NCBI GenBank assembly: GCA_028284415.1
Contig: JANQRU010000007.1
Location: 744,001 to 808,000, forward strand
Length of the DNA: 64,000 bases
Direction of reading: 5' to 3'
Origin: Pyrinomonadaceae bacterium
Lineage (GTDB): Bacteria; Acidobacteriota; Blastocatellia; Pyrinomonadales; Pyrinomonadaceae
Position 1 is the first letter of the stretch, and each line of letters opens with the position of its first letter. Of the stretch, positions 1-8,200 are shown in pieces. Both the position numbers and the translations under genes were made by a program. The notes under the pieces are model-generated. The model was not told where the DNA came from, did not search any database, and saw only the letters and a program-made list of their open reading frames with translations.

Positions 1-455
1 TAAACACAACTTACATTGATTACCCAAATTATCATTCGGGAGCAAACGGCGACTTTCAAAAAATTGAAGTTACCGAACCCGTTCACGATTTATTGAAGAG
101 ATTTGACGGTAGCAAAATTGAATACTTCCCGGCTCATCCACATGAAGGTGGAATTGGCGTTCCCGAAGGTGACGATTCAGCGAAAGTCATTGCTAAAAGC
201 AAGAGTTTGATAACCAACAACGATTTCAATTTGCTCATAGCATTTGAGAAAAGCGAAGATAAACACGGAAATAAATGCGGAAGAGCAATCGCGGAATCAA
301 GTTTTCACCACCTTGTTGATTATAATTGGGACATCGAAATGGGATGCCCGACATTTTTAGAAGAACCGCCCGGCGATGAATACAAAACGCATCCCGAAAG
401 ACTTGAAGATATAAAAACCTATGTCGCCAACTTGGCAAAATGGTTAAATGGGTAA
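1..455 (+). CDS. C-terminal part of a conserved protein of unknown function (5' end outside window)
   Basis: The frame is open from base 3, so the start lies upstream of the window; a TTG at 93 is only an internal codon. About 150 residues are visible. They contain short conserved-looking blocks: DYPNYHSGANGD near the beginning, PAHPHEGGIGVP, an AFE block, and FHHLVDYNWD followed by GCPTFLEEPPG. The His/Asp/Trp-rich end recalls ThuA-like or class I glutamine amidotransferase-like folds in which a small protein tests for FHHF-DYNWD, but I cannot prove membership. No membrane segment is visible. It stands alone before the next gene, with a 124-base gap. Function unknown. Confidence 0.7.
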   Translation, partial: NTTYIDYPNYHSGANGDFQKIEVTEPVHDLLKRFDGSKIEYFPAHPHEGGIGVPEGDDSAKVIAKSKSLITNNDFNLLIAFEKSEDKHGNKCGRAIAESSFHHLVDYNWDIEMGCPTFLEEPPGDEYKTHPERLEDIKTYVANLAKWLNG

Positions 456-579
456 GAAGAATTAGCCCGCGAAAGACGCGAAAAGACGCGAAATTAATTT
501 TACTTAAGGTAGATAACAATTCACTTTAAAACTGTTAAATATTTTTAGCGTGTTTCGCAGGCAAAAAAATAAAAAAATC

Positions 580-1494
580 ATGAATAACTTTATTAATAAA
601 ACAGAAGCATTTCCCGAATTGCCTTTGGCGGAATGGAAAGATACCAAAAACACTCTGCATCTATATTTACAGATTATCGGAAAGATTCGTCTTGAAAATC
701 ATCCTTTGATAAATCATTGGTGGAATGTTCCTTTTTATGTAACGCCACTTGGTTTGACGACGGCAACTATTCCGTATGGTTTCGGGAGTTTTGAGATCGA
801 GTTTGATTTTATCAACCACAAATTAAAGATGAGAACCAGTAAAGGTGAAGATCGTGAGTTTAATTTGCACGATGGAATGACCATTGCAAAGTTCTATGAA
901 GAAGTTTTTGCCAATCTTGAATCGCTCGGAATTGAAACCGAGATTAACACAAATCCGTATGAAGCACCGAGTGAAATTCTATTTCCCGAAAACACGGAAT
1001 TTAAATCTTACGACAAAGAATACATCGAAAAATTTCATCAAGTCTTAACTTCGGTCAATAACGTCTTCACAGAATTTCGTGGACACTTTATTGGCAAATC
1101 AACTCCCGTACATCTTTTCTGGCATAGCTTTGATCTTGCAGTTACAAGATTTTCAGGCAAAAAAGCTCCTGAAAAAGAAAATGCAGGAATCGTTGAACGA
1201 CGTGCTTATTCACATGAGGTTATAAGTTTCGGTTTTTGGGCAGGCGACGAGAATGTTCCCGCTCCTGCTTTTTATTCATACACCGCTCCCGAACCAAAAG
1301 GTTTACCAAACAAACCTCTTAAACCAAGTTCCGCCGAATGGAATACCGACAATGGTTCTATGGCAATCTTGATGTATGACGAAGTAAGAAACGCTGAAAA
1401 TCCAAGACAAGCAATTCTCGACTTTCTCGAAAGTTCATACCTCGCAGGAGCAAAATCTGCTGATTGGGATATTGAAGAATTTAAGCTGAGGTAA
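580..1494 (+). CDS. DUF5996 family protein
   Basis: A 304-residue soluble protein starting at the ATG at 580; an upstream in-frame GTG at 550 exists but adds only a basic, unconserved stretch. The sequence matches my memory of DUF5996: an early LPLAEWKDTKNTLHLYLQI block, then HWWNVPFYVTPLGLTT, FEIEFDFINHKL and, in the second half, PVHLFWHSFDLAVTRFSG and YSHEVISFGFWAGDE. The second half ends in a SSYLAGAKSADWDIEE tail. The biochemical role of the family is not known to me. There is no signal peptide or membrane segment. It lies between unrelated single genes and has no obvious operon partner. Confidence 0.85.
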   Translation: MNNFINKTEAFPELPLAEWKDTKNTLHLYLQIIGKIRLENHPLINHWWNVPFYVTPLGLTTATIPYGFGSFEIEFDFINHKLKMRTSKGEDREFNLHDGMTIAKFYEEVFANLESLGIETEINTNPYEAPSEILFPENTEFKSYDKEYIEKFHQVLTSVNNVFTEFRGHFIGKSTPVHLFWHSFDLAVTRFSGKKAPEKENAGIVERRAYSHEVISFGFWAGDENVPAPAFYSYTAPEPKGLPNKPLKPSSAEWNTDNGSMAILMYDEVRNAENPRQAILDFLESSYLAGAKSADWDIEEFKLR

Positions 1495-1605
1495 ATTTAC
1501 GAAGTTTTGTAATTTAACCATCTTTTTGTACCTGTTTATCAGTTTTTTGATTCAATCTATCACAATTATATTGAGTCAATTATTTTTTCACCTTAGACTG
1601 ATACT

Positions 1606-2754
1606 ATGAAAAAGATTTTTTTGCTCAGGTTATTTTCTTTTATTCCTTGCATATTTTTGCTTTTTAGCTTTTCCTATGCTGAAACTAACAAAAACAAAAT
1701 TGATTCATTAGATAAACTCTTTTCGGAATCAATCGAAGCTGTCGGTAGCAAAAATGCGATTGATAAAATTAAAAACATTGAAGCATTTGCCGAATGCATT
1801 GGACCGAAAGGAAAATACACGACGCATATAACTTCTTTCCGCTCAAACAAAACTCATTTTAAGCAAGATTTTTCTTACAAAGAAGATTCTTCAAATATCT
1901 TTATCAACAAGGATGTGGCTTGGGCTGCATCGAATAATTCGGTCGGTTTTGAGATGGTTTCACCATTTCAAAGACTCGTCGTTCATCTGCACGAATATCA
2001 GAAAATGGCATTCGATTTTCAAAAGATGTTTACGGATTTTGAGATCTTGGGCGATGAAATTTTCAACGGAAACTTGAATGTAAAAGTAAAGGCTAAAAAT
2101 GCTTTGGGCGGAACGATTTTCTTGTTTTTTGATAAGCAAACAAAACACCTCTCGGGCTATATTCTGCCGATTTCGGGTTCAGAAGAATCGGTCAAAAATG
2201 TCTTCAACGAATGGAAAGAAATTGGCGGAGTAAAATTGCCTTCAAAAGTTACGGCAACCGATAGTTTTGGTGATTGGGTTTTGAATTTCAAAGAAATCAA
2301 ACTCAACAAGGTGGACGAAAAAATGCTTGAAGTCCCGCCGCGTGTAAAAGACTTATCTAAACTATTGCGTCTTCACAAACAACACCAAACCGCACATTTA
2401 ACTTACAACGCCGAACTTTTCGTTGAAACATTTGTGGAAAATTTGGTTACTGTTCAGAGAGGAGCTGTCATTTCCCGAAACAAAGATGAGAATCGAAAAC
2501 GCCTTAAAAGCTATTTCGATTCATTCAAATTCAAAAAATGGGAAGATGTAAAACCACCCGTTATAAAAATCTCAAAAGACGGCACGCTCGCTACGATCAT
2601 TGTTGAGAAAATAGTTGAGGGAACTTACAAAAACGAAAATGGCGAAACAGTCGAATCCGTAACAGAATTTGCGTGGCTCGAAGTTTGGGAAAAAATTGAC
2701 GGCAAATGGAAGGTTACGACCGTTGCTTCAACCAGAAAAAATGATGGGAAATAG
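1606..2754 (+). CDS. Exported protein, LolA-like N-terminal part plus SnoaL/NTF2-like C-terminal part
   Basis: A 382-residue protein with a clear signal peptide (basic MKK, hydrophobic stretch to about residue 25, cleavage after SYA). Residues about 30-245 have the antiparallel-beta pattern of outer-membrane lipoprotein carrier-like proteins that sense or carry lipids (short strands, FFDKQTKHLSGY, WKEIGGVKLPSKV, NFKEIKLN). Residues about 260-382 look like a SnoaL/DUF4440-type cone fold (ELFVETFVENLVTVQRG, WAWLEVWEKIDGKWKV-like ending). The fold calls are by pattern, not by search. It sits alone, and the next gene is on the other strand. Role unknown; an envelope-located binding protein is the simplest guess. 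Confidence 0.75.
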   Translation: MKKIFLLRLFSFIPCIFLLFSFSYAETNKNKIDSLDKLFSESIEAVGSKNAIDKIKNIEAFAECIGPKGKYTTHITSFRSNKTHFKQDFSYKEDSSNIFINKDVAWAASNNSVGFEMVSPFQRLVVHLHEYQKMAFDFQKMFTDFEILGDEIFNGNLNVKVKAKNALGGTIFLFFDKQTKHLSGYILPISGSEESVKNVFNEWKEIGGVKLPSKVTATDSFGDWVLNFKEIKLNKVDEKMLEVPPRVKDLSKLLRLHKQHQTAHLTYNAELFVETFVENLVTVQRGAVISRNKDENRKRLKSYFDSFKFKKWEDVKPPVIKISKDGTLATIIVEKIVEGTYKNENGETVESVTEFAWLEVWEKIDGKWKVTTVASTRKNDGK

Positions 2755-2792
2755 CAATGGTCGCAGCCATCCGTTATAAAATTTCTTAAAAA

Positions 2793-3428
2793 TTAATAGG
2801 TCAGTGATACAATTTCTCTTTCGTATTTATTTTCCTCACTTTCGTTGAGCAGAAAATACGCTAAATCCTTGCGTGAAAGTCTGTCATCATCTTCAAATTT
2901 ATCACCGACTCTGATTTCAAAATCTTTTGTTAAGTCACCATTACTAAGCCAAGGTGCTCTTACGATTGTGTAATTTAAATCGGAACTTCGAATGTCAGTT
3001 TCCATCGAATCCATTTCTTCATACATTTCTTTCATCAAAATCGGTTTGATAATTTTCAAATACCACCAAGGGTCGCCTTCTTTGTCTTTTATTCCCGACG
3101 AAGAAACGAAAATACCTCGGTCAATACCAACTTCTTTCATCGCTTTGATCGTATTTTTTCCGCCTTCTTCATAGACTCCGCCGGGTTTTCTCGCCTTTAG
3201 CATACTCGAAACACCAACGCTGAAAACTACTGCATCGCTTCCATCAATAACTTTTTTTATTGACTCAGTATCAAATATATTGCTTGGAATTTTTTCCAAA
3301 TTTTCATTTTCAATTTCTAATTCCTGCGGATTCCTTGAACTTGCAACAACCTTATGACCTTTTTCTAATGCCTGTTCAACAAGACTTTTCCCCGTTCCGC
3401 CCGTTGCTCCTAAAACTGCTATTTTCAC
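2793..3428 (-). CDS. NAD(P)-binding atypical short-chain dehydrogenase/reductase
   Basis: A 211-residue Rossmann-fold protein. The N-terminus is a textbook nucleotide loop, GATGGTGKS at residues 7-15, after the strand MKIAVL. It continues with SSRNP (residue 31 onward), which fits NADP preference, and SDAVVFSVGVSS. The protein lacks the Tyr-x3-Lys pair of classical SDRs, and its length fits the atypical NAD(P)H-binding (SDR_a5/NmrA-like) group. Such proteins reduce small molecules or act as redox sensors; the substrate is not deducible. It is divergent from the Rieske oxygenase gene, with 143 bases between them that must hold both promoters. Confidence 0.85.
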   Translation of the reverse strand: MKIAVLGATGGTGKSLVEQALEKGHKVVASSRNPQELEIENENLEKIPSNIFDTESIKKVIDGSDAVVFSVGVSSMLKARKPGGVYEEGGKNTIKAMKEVGIDRGIFVSSSGIKDKEGDPWWYLKIIKPILMKEMYEEMDSMETDIRSSDLNYTIVRAPWLSNGDLTKDFEIRVGDKFEDDDRLSRKDLAYFLLNESEENKYEREIVSLTY

Positions 3429-3571
3429 TTTTTAATACTTCCCCCTTGATAAAATTTGTTTTTGTCTTTCTTTATTGTTTTCGCAAACTGGTTTTCTTCG
3501 GATTCATTCTGTTCTCAAAAAGCTGTCACCAATGATTTATTATTGGATTTGCGATATATTTATCTTTAAGA

Positions 3572-4630
3572 ATGAGTGAAGAGAGCAAAATAGAATTTCC
3601 AACCAATTTCTGGTACGCGGCGATGCCTGCGGAAGATTTGAAAAGCGGCGAAATGAAGCGTCAGATGCTTACCAATCGTCCGTTTTTGATTCTCAGAGAT
3701 CAAAATGGTGAAGTTGCCGCACTTGACGATCATTGTCCGCATCGAGGGATTCCGCTTTCGGATGGCAGGTTTGACGGCAAAGAAGTCGAATGTTGTTATC
3801 ACGGTTGGAAATTTAACTGTGAAGGAACTTGTACGGAAATTCCGTCGCTGATGCCCGATTCTCCCGTTAAACCTGAAAGAATTCGCACGAAGAATTTTCC
3901 TTGCGAGGAGCGTGACGGACTTATTTGGGTTTATATTTCCGATGATAAAAATAGCGAAATAAAGGAAGTTCCAAAACTAGAAACTTTCAGCGAAAAATAT
4001 AAATCTCACGTAATTTCAAGCGAGTTAAAATGCAATATGGATCACGGAATTATCGGATTGATGGATCCGGCACACGGACCTTTCGTTCATCAAGCTTGGT
4101 GGTGGCGAAAGCAAACCAGTATCCACGAAAAAGCCAAGAAATTTGAGCCAATTCCAAACGGTTTCCGTATGAGTTCGCATACGCCTTCGACAAATAGTGC
4201 AGCTTATAAACTCCTTAATATTTACAACGAACCAATTACAACAACAATCGAATTTGTCTTACCAAACCGACGCTTAGAACAAATTCATTGCGGAAAATAC
4301 TGGTTCAGTTCGCAAGCTGTCGTAACACCAATAACAGACAAAGAATCACGCCTAGATTTCGTCGCCGCTTGGAACATCTTAAACGGCGTTCCATTTATAA
4401 AAAACATCTACAAAATCTTTGCCAAAAAATTCATCGGACAAGACCAGCGAATAATGGAAAAACAATCCGTCGGCTTGCGTGACAATCCAAAACTAATTTT
4501 AATCGACGACGCCGACACACAGGCAAAATGGTATTTTCAGCTAAAAAAAGCTTATCAAAAAGCCCAAGAAAACGGTGACGAAATGGAACATCCGATCAAG
4601 GAACCTATTACGCTGAGATGGCGAAGTTAA
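3572..4630 (+). CDS. Rieske non-heme iron oxygenase, alpha-subunit type
   Basis: A 352-residue protein with both metal sites of a Rieske oxygenase. The [2Fe-2S] site is C55-x-H57 and C74-x2-H77 (CPHRG and CCYHGW). The mononuclear iron site is D165-x2-H168-x4-H173 in MDPAHGPFVH. The length and single-subunit look fit the vanillate O-demethylase/pheophorbide a oxygenase branch rather than large ring-hydroxylating dioxygenases. A reductase partner is not encoded nearby. It is the first gene of a run of plus-strand genes to about 6.99 kb; the next gene starts 16 bases later behind a good ribosome site. Substrate unknown. Confidence 0.93.
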   Translation: MSEESKIEFPTNFWYAAMPAEDLKSGEMKRQMLTNRPFLILRDQNGEVAALDDHCPHRGIPLSDGRFDGKEVECCYHGWKFNCEGTCTEIPSLMPDSPVKPERIRTKNFPCEERDGLIWVYISDDKNSEIKEVPKLETFSEKYKSHVISSELKCNMDHGIIGLMDPAHGPFVHQAWWWRKQTSIHEKAKKFEPIPNGFRMSSHTPSTNSAAYKLLNIYNEPITTTIEFVLPNRRLEQIHCGKYWFSSQAVVTPITDKESRLDFVAAWNILNGVPFIKNIYKIFAKKFIGQDQRIMEKQSVGLRDNPKLILIDDADTQAKWYFQLKKAYQKAQENGDEMEHPIKEPITLRWRS

Positions 4631-4646
4631 CTCAAGGAGAAGAATT

Positions 4647-4952
4647 ATGAACTTAAATCCATTTATTCTTGGTATTTTTCCACCACCTATATTCGAAGTA
4701 TTACTACCGATTATTTTCAGCGGCGTTCTAGGTTTTCTTTTGTGTTATTTCCACAGATTTTCAGTTATTGCCGTTTTGCCTCTACTACTGTTTTACTATA
4801 TTTACCAAATCAATGACCTTGAATTCTTCGTAGGTTATTGGTCAAACTATATGTTTATCATCTATACGACAATACTTCTATCTCTAATGGCTGTCATTTT
4901 TGGAGCAAAGACGAGTTGGAAACGACACAAAAACCTATCTGAACTAACATGA
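4647..4952 (+). CDS. Small membrane protein of unknown function
   Basis: A 101-residue protein with three hydrophobic segments (about residues 15-35, 40-54 and 64-86) and a basic tail (KTSWKRHK). AAGGAGAAG lies 6-7 bases before the ATG, which supports translation. The stop overlaps the start of the threonine aldolase gene as ATGA, so the two are probably translationally coupled. I recognise no family. Its place between an oxygenase and an aldolase does not reveal its function. Confidence 0.75.
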   Translation: MNLNPFILGIFPPPIFEVLLPIIFSGVLGFLLCYFHRFSVIAVLPLLLFYYIYQINDLEFFVGYWSNYMFIIYTTILLSLMAVIFGAKTSWKRHKNLSELT

Positions 4953-5980
4953 TTGATCTAAGAAGCGACACAGTTACAAAACCTACTCCGGCGATGCGGA
5001 AGGCGATGGCGGAGGCGGAAGTTGGGGATGATGTTTATTCGGAAGACCCGACCGTTATTAAATTGCAGGAAAAAGCGGCTGAGGTTTTTGAGAAGGAGGC
5101 GGCACTTTTTATGCCAACGGGTTCGATGGGAAATCAAGTTGCCGTTAAATTACATACGCAGCAAGGTGACGAAATTGTTATCGAAGAACGTGGGCATATT
5201 TTCAATTATGAAATGGGAACGCCCTCCGTAGTTTCAGGCGTTTTGATTCGTCCTGTTAAAAGCGAAAATGGAACAGGAATTTTAACTTGGCAAGAAATTA
5301 ATTCTGCTCTACATGTAAATCAACCATACTATGCCTGCCCAACTGGTTTAATCTGTCTGGAAAATTCGCATAATCTCGCAGGTGGAAGCGTTATGACCGC
5401 AAATCAATGTGAGTACATTTGCGATAATGCTCATCAACTTAAAATTCCGGTTCACCTTGATGGTGCGAGAATATTTAATGCTTCAGTGGCATTAAATACA
5501 ACTGTTGCAGATTTATCCAAAAGATGTGATTCGGTTCAATTTTGCTTATCAAAAGGTTTAGGAGCACCTGTCGGCTCAATTTTGCTTGGAAAAAAAGATT
5601 TCATTGAAGAAGCAAGAGTCTGGAGAAAGCGTCTTGGCGGTGGAATGCGGCAAGTTGGTGTCCTAGCGGCAGCAGGTTTAGTTGCTTTAGAAGAATCCCG
5701 CTTTACGCTTTTCAACGACCACGAACACGCAAAACAACTTGCAGAAGGTGTGGCGAATTTAAAAGGTGTAAAAATTGATCTTGAAGGTGTTCAGACCAAC
5801 ATCGTGATTTTTGACGTTTCAGAGGCAAATCTTTCATCAATCGAAATCTGTGAAAAGTTGGAAGAAAACGACATTCTAGCAATTCCATTCGGAACTCAAA
5901 TTCGAATGGTTACACACTATGATGTATCGCAAGAAGATATTGAAACTGCTTTGTCTGAGTTAAATAAAATTTTGAGCTGA
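4949..5980 (+). CDS. ltaE: Low-specificity L-threonine aldolase
   Basis: A 343-residue PLP enzyme of the aldolase branch of fold type I. It splits L-threonine or L-allo-threonine into glycine and acetaldehyde. The N-terminus MIDLRSDTVTKPTPAMR is the family signature, followed by GDDVYSEDPT. The substrate-binding His is in RGHIFNYE (His83), Asp171 in HLDGARIFN contacts the PLP ring, and the Schiff-base lysine is K202 in CLSKGLGAPVGS. The length is normal and no key residue is missing. The start overlaps the preceding membrane protein (ATGA), and the next gene begins 4 bases after the stop, so this is an operon gene. Confidence 0.95.
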   Translation: MIDLRSDTVTKPTPAMRKAMAEAEVGDDVYSEDPTVIKLQEKAAEVFEKEAALFMPTGSMGNQVAVKLHTQQGDEIVIEERGHIFNYEMGTPSVVSGVLIRPVKSENGTGILTWQEINSALHVNQPYYACPTGLICLENSHNLAGGSVMTANQCEYICDNAHQLKIPVHLDGARIFNASVALNTTVADLSKRCDSVQFCLSKGLGAPVGSILLGKKDFIEEARVWRKRLGGGMRQVGVLAAAGLVALEESRFTLFNDHEHAKQLAEGVANLKGVKIDLEGVQTNIVIFDVSEANLSSIEICEKLEENDILAIPFGTQIRMVTHYDVSQEDIETALSELNKILS

Positions 5981-5984
5981 GTTT

Positions 5985-6515
5985 ATGCAGGAAATAAAAC
6001 TTTATAATTCAATCGGGAAAAACCTTCTATATTTGCTTGGTTGTTCGATATTTGTAGCTATCGGAATTTGGATGGTTTTATCTTCAGATGAAACTTTTAA
6101 GTTTGTAATTGGAATCGTGTCAATTTTGTTTTTCGGAATCGGTGTCGTTGTAATTCCGTTTCGCCTCTTTGATCGCAGCCCCCGTGTGATAATCAATGAT
6201 GAAGGCATCTTTGATCGAACTTTAGACATTGGCACGATCAAATGGCGAGATATAAAAGATGCATACCTCCAATCGGTTCACGGCACAGAGTTTATCTCGC
6301 TTGATTTAGAAGACAATAACAAATATCTGCAAAGAACTTCTAAAACAAAAGTCAAAATTGCTTCTTACAACGAATTCTTCGGTTTTGAAACGATAAACGT
6401 GAATTTGGGAGGTATGAACAGACCAGGCAAAGAAGTCCTCGAAATAATTGGAAGAGAAATCTCTGAGCGACAGACTCATCAAAAATTTAAGGATTATGTT
6501 TCAAAGTATCAATGA
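5985..6515 (+). CDS. STM3941-like membrane protein
   Basis: A 176-residue protein with two transmembrane helices near the N-terminus (about residues 13-31 and 37-57), then a cytoplasmic domain of about 115 residues containing PRVIINDEGIFDR and IKWRDIKDAYLQ. This two-helix plus PH-like domain arrangement is what is annotated as the STM3941 family; its function is unknown. It starts 4 bases after ltaE and its stop overlaps the next start (ATGA), so it belongs to the same transcript. Confidence 0.8.
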   Translation: MQEIKLYNSIGKNLLYLLGCSIFVAIGIWMVLSSDETFKFVIGIVSILFFGIGVVVIPFRLFDRSPRVIINDEGIFDRTLDIGTIKWRDIKDAYLQSVHGTEFISLDLEDNNKYLQRTSKTKVKIASYNEFFGFETINVNLGGMNRPGKEVLEIIGREISERQTHQKFKDYVSKYQ

Positions 6516-6844
6516 ACTACGAAACCCGCTGTGTAAAAATCAAACTAAAACAGAATTCGCTTGAAAAGGTTCGAGAATGGCAAAGGACAATAAACGAGCG
6601 AAAGGCGGAAGCCTTGGCAACCCTGCGGGATGAAGGTGTAATTTTGGAAACGGTTTTTCTTGACCAAACGAGCGAAGGCGATTTTTTGATCTATGTGATG
6701 AAAGCCGAAAACTTTGAAAAAGCAAAAGAAACTTTCGTGAAATCAGTTCATACGATTGATGAATATCACCAAAAATTCAAAGAAGAAACTTGGGAAGATG
6801 GGCAAAAACTCGAACTTTTAATTGATTTGGAGAATTATGAATAA
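6512..6844 (+). CDS. DUF6176 family small protein
   Basis: A 110-residue soluble protein of the DUF6176 type: VKIKLKQNSLEKVREW near the start, a TLRDEGVILETVFLDQTSEGD-like middle, then DFLIYVMKAENFEKA and DEYHQKFKEETW. The fold looks like a ferredoxin-like or dimeric alpha-beta barrel monooxygenase-type domain. Function unknown. The start overlaps the previous stop by four bases. The stop codon is directly followed by the ATG of the decayed MmcQ/YjbR gene, which shows that the operon once continued. Confidence 0.85.
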   Translation: MNYETRCVKIKLKQNSLEKVREWQRTINERKAEALATLRDEGVILETVFLDQTSEGDFLIYVMKAENFEKAKETFVKSVHTIDEYHQKFKEETWEDGQKLELLIDLENYE

Positions 6845-6991
6845 ATGGATATTGAAGAAATTTGCAAGTTTTGTCTTTCACTTTCTGGTGTGACTGAAGA
6901 TGTGAAATGGAAAAAAATCTGACATTAGTTGGCTTACGAATTGGTCTTGGAAAAGCTGTCCAAAAAGGTCAGGGAAAATCTTTCAAAATAA
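6845..6991 (+). pseudogene. Decayed MmcQ/YjbR-family gene (internal deletion plus two nonsense codons)
   Basis: An ATG directly abutting the DUF6176 stop opens with MDIEEICKFCLSLSGVTEDV then KW, the N-terminal signature of MmcQ/YjbR DNA-binding-like proteins. After KWKKI the same frame meets TGA (6920-6922), one codon, TAG (6926-6928), and then LAYELVLEKLSKKVREN LSK and TAA. That second piece is the C-terminal helix of the same family. About 70 central residues are missing. All parts remain in one frame, so the simplest history is an in-frame deletion, perhaps between two Trp codons, followed by point nonsense mutations. No functional product is expected. Confidence 0.8.
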
Positions 6992-7063
6992 ATATTTCAA
7001 ACAAATCATTTGAAACCGCTTCTTAAAATCGAGCGAAAGCAAAAGACAAGGAGACTTGGAAAA

Positions 7064-8113
7064 ATGAAAAATCTTTTGCTTTTGACCGCATTTATAACTT
7101 TCACATTTTGGACAAATTGCCAAACGGCGAATACTCAAAATAAACCTAACGAAAATAAAATCAACCAGCTTGATCCACCGCAGACAGCGGAAGTTTTTGA
7201 GCCGAACGCTATTTCAAAATTTGATCGTTGGTCTTTTACACCGACATTCTCTAAAGATATGCAGACGCTTGTTTTTACCGCTTGGGATAATCCAAATCTC
7301 AGCAATCCGAATAATATTCAAAAACTTTACAAAAGCAAAAAGATTGACGGTAAATGGACTGAGCCTTCTGAAATAGAAGAAACAAAAGGTTTTCGCGTTG
7401 ACTGGGCACATTTTTCACCTGATGGAAAATATTTCCTTCTGTCCTACACCAAACCGCACAAAGGGCATTACAACTTCCCTGCTAAAGAAGGTTTTGACGA
7501 TTTTGATATTTGGATCGCTCCAACAAATGAAAGCGGAGAAATCGACTGGAAAAACTTCAAGCCTATCAAAGGTGCGGACATAAATCGGCAAAAAACACCC
7601 GAAAATAAATCAATCGGCTATGTTCACAACGAAACCGCTCCGCGTATGGATTTGAATGGAAATCTGTATTTTTGGACGGAGCGTTTGGATGACGGCGGTG
7701 GGCGTAGAGATATTTATTCGGCTTCGGTTAAAGACTTAAGTAAACTCGAATGGAACGAAGCGAAACTTCTGCCGACGCCGATAAATTCCAGATTTAATGA
7801 ATCGGGAGCGGCTATTTCGCCCAACGGAAATTGGATGATATTTGCTTCGGAAAGAAAAGGTGGGTTAGGCGGAAGCGATTTGTATTTTTCTAAGAAAATA
7901 AATAATGAAGAATGGTCTAAACCGATAAATCTCGGAGAAAAAGTAAACACCTCAAAAGATGAAGGTGCTCCACACATAACACCCGACGGAAAATCTCTTT
8001 TCTTCACAAGTAATCGTCCCGTCAAAGGAAAATCAGCGATAAAAGATGGTGAAGGCGGCGAAACCTTGTGGGTGATTTATTGGGTTTCAATTGATGCTTT
8101 AGAAATAAAATAA
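7064..8113 (+). CDS. Exported PD40 beta-propeller protein, possible lipoprotein
   Basis: A 349-residue protein starting at the ATG at 7064 behind AAGGAGAC; an earlier in-frame TTG at 7010 would destroy the signal peptide. MKNLLLLTAFITFTF is followed by WTNC-Q, a poor lipobox, so lipoprotein export is possible but uncertain. The mature part repeats the TolB-like propeller blade motif about five times: PTFSKDMQTLVFTAWD, HFSPDGKYFLLSY, MDLNGNLYFWTER, AISPNGNWMIFASER and HITPDGKSLFFTSNR. Such proteins sit in the envelope and bind protein or peptide partners; they are not enzymes. It is followed by a terminator hairpin and stands alone. Confidence 0.88.
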   Translation: MKNLLLLTAFITFTFWTNCQTANTQNKPNENKINQLDPPQTAEVFEPNAISKFDRWSFTPTFSKDMQTLVFTAWDNPNLSNPNNIQKLYKSKKIDGKWTEPSEIEETKGFRVDWAHFSPDGKYFLLSYTKPHKGHYNFPAKEGFDDFDIWIAPTNESGEIDWKNFKPIKGADINRQKTPENKSIGYVHNETAPRMDLNGNLYFWTERLDDGGGRRDIYSASVKDLSKLEWNEAKLLPTPINSRFNESGAAISPNGNWMIFASERKGGLGGSDLYFSKKINNEEWSKPINLGEKVNTSKDEGAPHITPDGKSLFFTSNRPVKGKSAIKDGEGGETLWVIYWVSIDALEIK

Positions 8114-8140
8114 GGTTGGCAAAATCTCACCAACCTTTTA
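8112..8140 (+). terminator. Rho-independent terminator after the PD40 gene
   Basis: The stem AAGGTTGG (8112-8119) pairs perfectly with CCAACCTT (8130-8137) around a 10-base loop and is followed by TTTA. It begins inside the stop codon region of the PD40 gene. Confidence 0.75.
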
Positions 8141-8200
8141 ATGACTTAATATTTGTCTTAATTAAATACAGTTTTTATCTATTTTTTTGACAGTTTTTCT

